A stretch of 24,402 bases of DNA from the NCBI GenBank assembly GCA_002368715.1, contig DFEO01000053.1, positions 1-24,402 on the forward strand, written 5' to 3'. Positions 22,409-24,402 of this stretch are shown here, piece after piece. The DNA is from Ruminococcus sp. UBA3800. Its GTDB lineage: Bacteria; Bacillota; Clostridia; Oscillospirales; Ruminococcaceae. The number at the start of each line of letters is the position of its first letter. Position 1 is the first letter of the stretch. The notes beneath the pieces are model-generated. The model saw nothing but the letters and a program-made list of their open reading frames with translations, did not search any database and had not been told where the DNA came from. Position numbers and translations under genes: made by a program.

Positions 22409-23629
22409 TTACCATACCAGCTCTTCAGCGTGCAGAGGATGGTTGTTTTTCTTGACAGAGGCGATCTTTCCGTCCCTGATCTTCATAACACGGTCAGCCA
22501 TCTTGGCGATCTCGGGGTTGTGCGTTACCATAAGAACTGTGGTGCCATACTTTTTGACGATCTCTTCGATCGTTGCAAGGACCTCTATACTTGTGGTGTA
22601 ATCAAGAGCTGCTGTCGGCTCGTCTGCCAGGATAAGCTTGGGCTTTTTCACTATTGCCCTTGCGATAGATACACGCTGCTGCTGTCCTCCCGACATCTGA
22701 CCCGGGTAATTGTTCGCACGTTCGGTCATATTGACTCTTTCGATAGCCTCCTTCGGGTCCATAGGGTCCTTGACACGCTCAGCTATAAACTCAACATTTT
22801 CAAGAGCCGTAAGGTTTGGCATAAGATTATATGACTGGAATATAAAGCCTATGTAATTTCTGCGATACATGGTAAGCTCGGCATCGGATGGATGAGAAAA
22901 GTCCTTGCCCTCGATAGTGAGCTTTCCCTCGGTAAGAAAATCCATTCCGCCGATTATGTTCATCATAGTTGATTTCCCGCAGCCTGATTCGCCGAGAATA
23001 ACGACAAATTCACTTTTGTAGATATCAATGTTTATCCCCTTCAGCACCTGTATAACACCGTTGCCCGAGGGGAACTCCTTCGTAACATTACGCAGACTTG
23101 CAAGTATCTCCTTCTGCTCGGAGGTGTCCGTTGAAAGGCCTTTTTCGTCAATGGTTATTGCCGCAAGAGCAGCCATATGCTCACAAAGCTGCAGCTCCTC
23201 CTTGTCATAAAAGCTGCCGTCTTTCTTATTGACTATCTGAACACAGCCTATGACCTCATGGAGATTATTGAGCGGAACACATAGCATACCCTTTACAGGC
23301 AGGCCGTTTTCCTCAAACACCGTGCTGTCATAGCGGCTATCGCCTGCGAAATCCGTGATGATGACTGACTTTCCGCTTTTAGTTACATCGCCCTCGATAC
23401 CGCTTCCGTTTTCTATGCTGATATTAGAGATATCCGCAGGACCGATATGAAACATAGGGGTCAGCTGCTGTGTTTTTTTATCGAGCAGCCAGATCGCACC
23501 TGCTTCACTGTCCAGCGTTTCAACAACAGTTTCAAGACACTGAGAGAGCGCATCCTCAATGCTTTCAGTTCCAAGAAGCTGCTCCATTATCTGCCACGTT
23601 GCTTTTGTAAAGCGATTTTCTTTTGGCAT
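22409..23629 (-). CDS. GAF domain fused to a LolD/MacB-class ABC ATPase
   Basis: The 406-residue protein joins a GAF sensor domain (about 10-162, with [23 protein letters not shown] and GMLCVPLNN...[12 protein letters not shown] typical of GAF) to an ABC ATPase (about 175-400). ATPase motifs are Walker [10 protein letters not shown] (213-221), Q-loop [10 protein letters not shown] (262-271), signature [14 protein letters not shown] (312-325), Walker [13 protein letters not shown] (332-343) and switch THN. The ATPase class matches the giant FtsX permease encoded next. LolD/MacB ATPases normally lack a sensor domain, so transport may be gated by a small ligand or redox state. AAAGGAG precedes the ATG at 23629, first gene of the operon. 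Confidence 0.92.
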   Translation of the reverse strand: MPKENRFTKATWQIMEQLLGTESIEDALSQCLETVVETLDSEAGAIWLLDKKTQQLTPMFHIGPADISNISIENGSGIEGDVTKSGKSVIITDFAGDSRYDSTVFEENGLPVKGMLCVPLNNLHEVIGCVQIVNKKDGSFYDKEELQLCEHMAALAAITIDEKGLSTDTSEQKEILASLRNVTKEFPSGNGVIQVLKGINIDIYKSEFVVILGESGCGKSTMMNIIGGMDFLTEGKLTIEGKDFSHPSDAELTMYRRNYIGFIFQSYNLMPNLTALENVEFIAERVKDPMDPKEAIERVNMTERANNYPGQMSGGQQQRVSIARAIVKKPKLILADEPTAALDYTTSIEVLATIEEIVKKYGTTVLMVTHNPEIAKMADRVMKIRDGKIASVKKNNHPLHAEELVW

Positions 23630-23671
23630 ATTTATATATTCTCCTTTCGTTCATATATTACTATTTTTATA

Positions 23672-23700
23672 ATTATAGCACATCTTTAGTTGGATGTCAG
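23672..23700 (-). promoter_or_regulatory. Promoter of the six-gene minus-strand operon
   Basis: On the minus strand, -35 CTGACA (23695-23700), 17-bp spacer, perfect -10 TATAAT (23672-23677). Transcription would start near 23665, about 36 bases before the GAF-ABC ATG. It drives the operon down to the terminator at 13847-13880. Confidence 0.75.
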
Positions 23701-23899
23701 TTATTGAGCTTGAAATATTATAAAAATCGTCACAATATCCAAATTAACTCAATTTCAATTATTGATATCAACAAAAAATCACAGGTTTTTGGTTTTACTA
23801 TTTACTTAACGCTCTGATCTATGTTAAAATAATAGAAAAGATGCGATAAAATAAGAGCAGATAATAACATTGATCAGTCATAATAAGGAGGAACTATAT
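23701..23899. other. Divergent intergenic region, plus-strand control of the adenylating-enzyme gene
   Basis: This AT-rich stretch holds no gene. A weak plus-strand promoter can be drawn as TTTACT (23801-23806), 18 bp, TAAAAT (23825-23830). TTGATATCAA (23762-23771) is a 10-bp perfect palindrome between the two divergent promoters. AAGGAGG lies before the ATG at 23900. The weak boxes suggest that the plus-strand gene may need an activator. Confidence 0.4.
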
Positions 23900-24402
23900 A
23901 TGTCAGTATCTGATATCGAATTGACCGCTAATGCTCCCTATTTCCTGGATGAATTAAGAAAAAGGGTCGATGAAGCACCGGATACGGTCTTCCTCGTAAA
24001 TCCTGCGACCAAGGCTGTTATCACAAGAAAGCTTGCCGATACTATGTCGGGCAGACTGTATGCATATCTTAAAAAGAACGGTATAGGAAAAAATGAAAAG
24101 GTAATGATCTGCCTGCCAAGAGGTGAGCTTTGCTATATTGCCGCTCTTGGTGTTTTTAAGGCAGGTGCAGCATTTACTATGGTCGAGGACACTTATGTTG
24201 AGGAACGTATAGAGTTTATCCGAAAGGATTTTGGCTGTAAGCTGTTTCTGGATCTTGACAGATTCAACGAAGCAATGAATGAAGAACCTCTGGATGGATT
24301 TGACAGAGCTGACGACCATGACCTTTGTATCGCAGTGTATACCTCCGGCACGACCGGTAATCCCAAGGGCGCTCTTCACGAGTATGGCACAATAAAGCTC
24401 AA
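23900..24402 (+). CDS. Adenylate-forming enzyme, NRPS A-domain or acyl ligase type (partial, 3' end beyond the window)
   Basis: The first 167 residues of an AMP-binding enzyme are present. Residues 1-70 form the usual opening of an adenylation domain. KVMICLPRGELCYIAALGVF and the following KAGAAFTMVE (about 67-96) match core motifs A1-A2, and YTSGTTGNPKGALHE (147-161) is the ATP-binding A3 loop. The enzyme activates a carboxylic or amino acid as an acyl adenylate. A stretch like AALGVFKAGAAF is typical of amino-acid-activating NRPS domains and DltA, but the substrate pocket lies beyond the window. It may be a stand-alone ligase or the first domain of an NRPS. Start ATG at 23900 after AAGGAGG. 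Divergent from the GAF-ABC operon, with which it shares the intergenic region. Confidence 0.88.
   Translation, partial: MSVSDIELTANAPYFLDELRKRVDEAPDTVFLVNPATKAVITRKLADTMSGRLYAYLKKNGIGKNEKVMICLPRGELCYIAALGVFKAGAAFTMVEDTYVEERIEFIRKDFGCKLFLDLDRFNEAMNEEPLDGFDRADDHDLCIAVYTSGTTGNPKGALHEYGTIKL

Overview
The window reads as a chromosome segment from a gut or rumen Clostridia, most like Ruminococcus or a near relative. Reasons: Shine-Dalgarno sites of the AGGAGG type, sigma-A promoters with 17-bp spacers, a SUF iron-sulfur operon, a cytoplasmic GH26 mannanase, a surface protein ending in an NPGTG sorting-like tail, and a STAS plus phosphotransferase fusion. The genus is inference; there is no rRNA to test it. 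I saw no tRNA, rRNA, CRISPR array, insertion sequence or phage gene.

Region 1 (1-3517, minus strand): a tight unit reads glutamate-cysteine ligase, class II glutamine amidotransferase, sufC, sufB (cut by the window edge). It joins gamma-glutamyl thiol chemistry to Fe-S assembly. Region 2 (3530-5855, plus strand): a beta-lactamase-fold serine hydrolase, a 377-bp AT-rich gap full of inverted repeats, then a GH26 beta-mannanase with its own promoter and a strong terminator.

Region 3 (5854-12742): a LysR regulator diverges from a six-gene import/export operon. The operon encodes a cysteine-containing lipoprotein binding protein of the nitrate/taurine/sulfonate type, its permease and ATPase, a small DUF4418-like membrane protein with Cys/His/Met clusters, and an FtsX/MacB-type permease with its ATPase. 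Two identical 12-bp sites 105 bp apart lie in the divergent promoter region. A 28-codon remnant of a GNAT acetyltransferase ends the operon. Region 4 (12711-13785): a lone secreted Ser/Glu-rich protein with a well-formed promoter and a cre/LacI-like operator just after the predicted transcription start.

Region 5 (13847-24402) is the most interesting part. Six genes on the minus strand, with gaps of 2 to 23 bp, encode a GAF-ABC ATPase fusion, a giant FtsX permease with a long coiled coil, an ATP-grasp ligase, a GH3-type acyl-acid amide synthetase, a STAS-kinase fusion and a protein tyrosine phosphatase. Diverging from them is an adenylate-forming enzyme (NRPS A-domain or acyl ligase type) that runs off the window. 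Together they look like a small-molecule amide/peptide synthesis and export locus with built-in sensing and phosphorylation control. No carrier or condensation domain is seen inside the window, so the product type is open.
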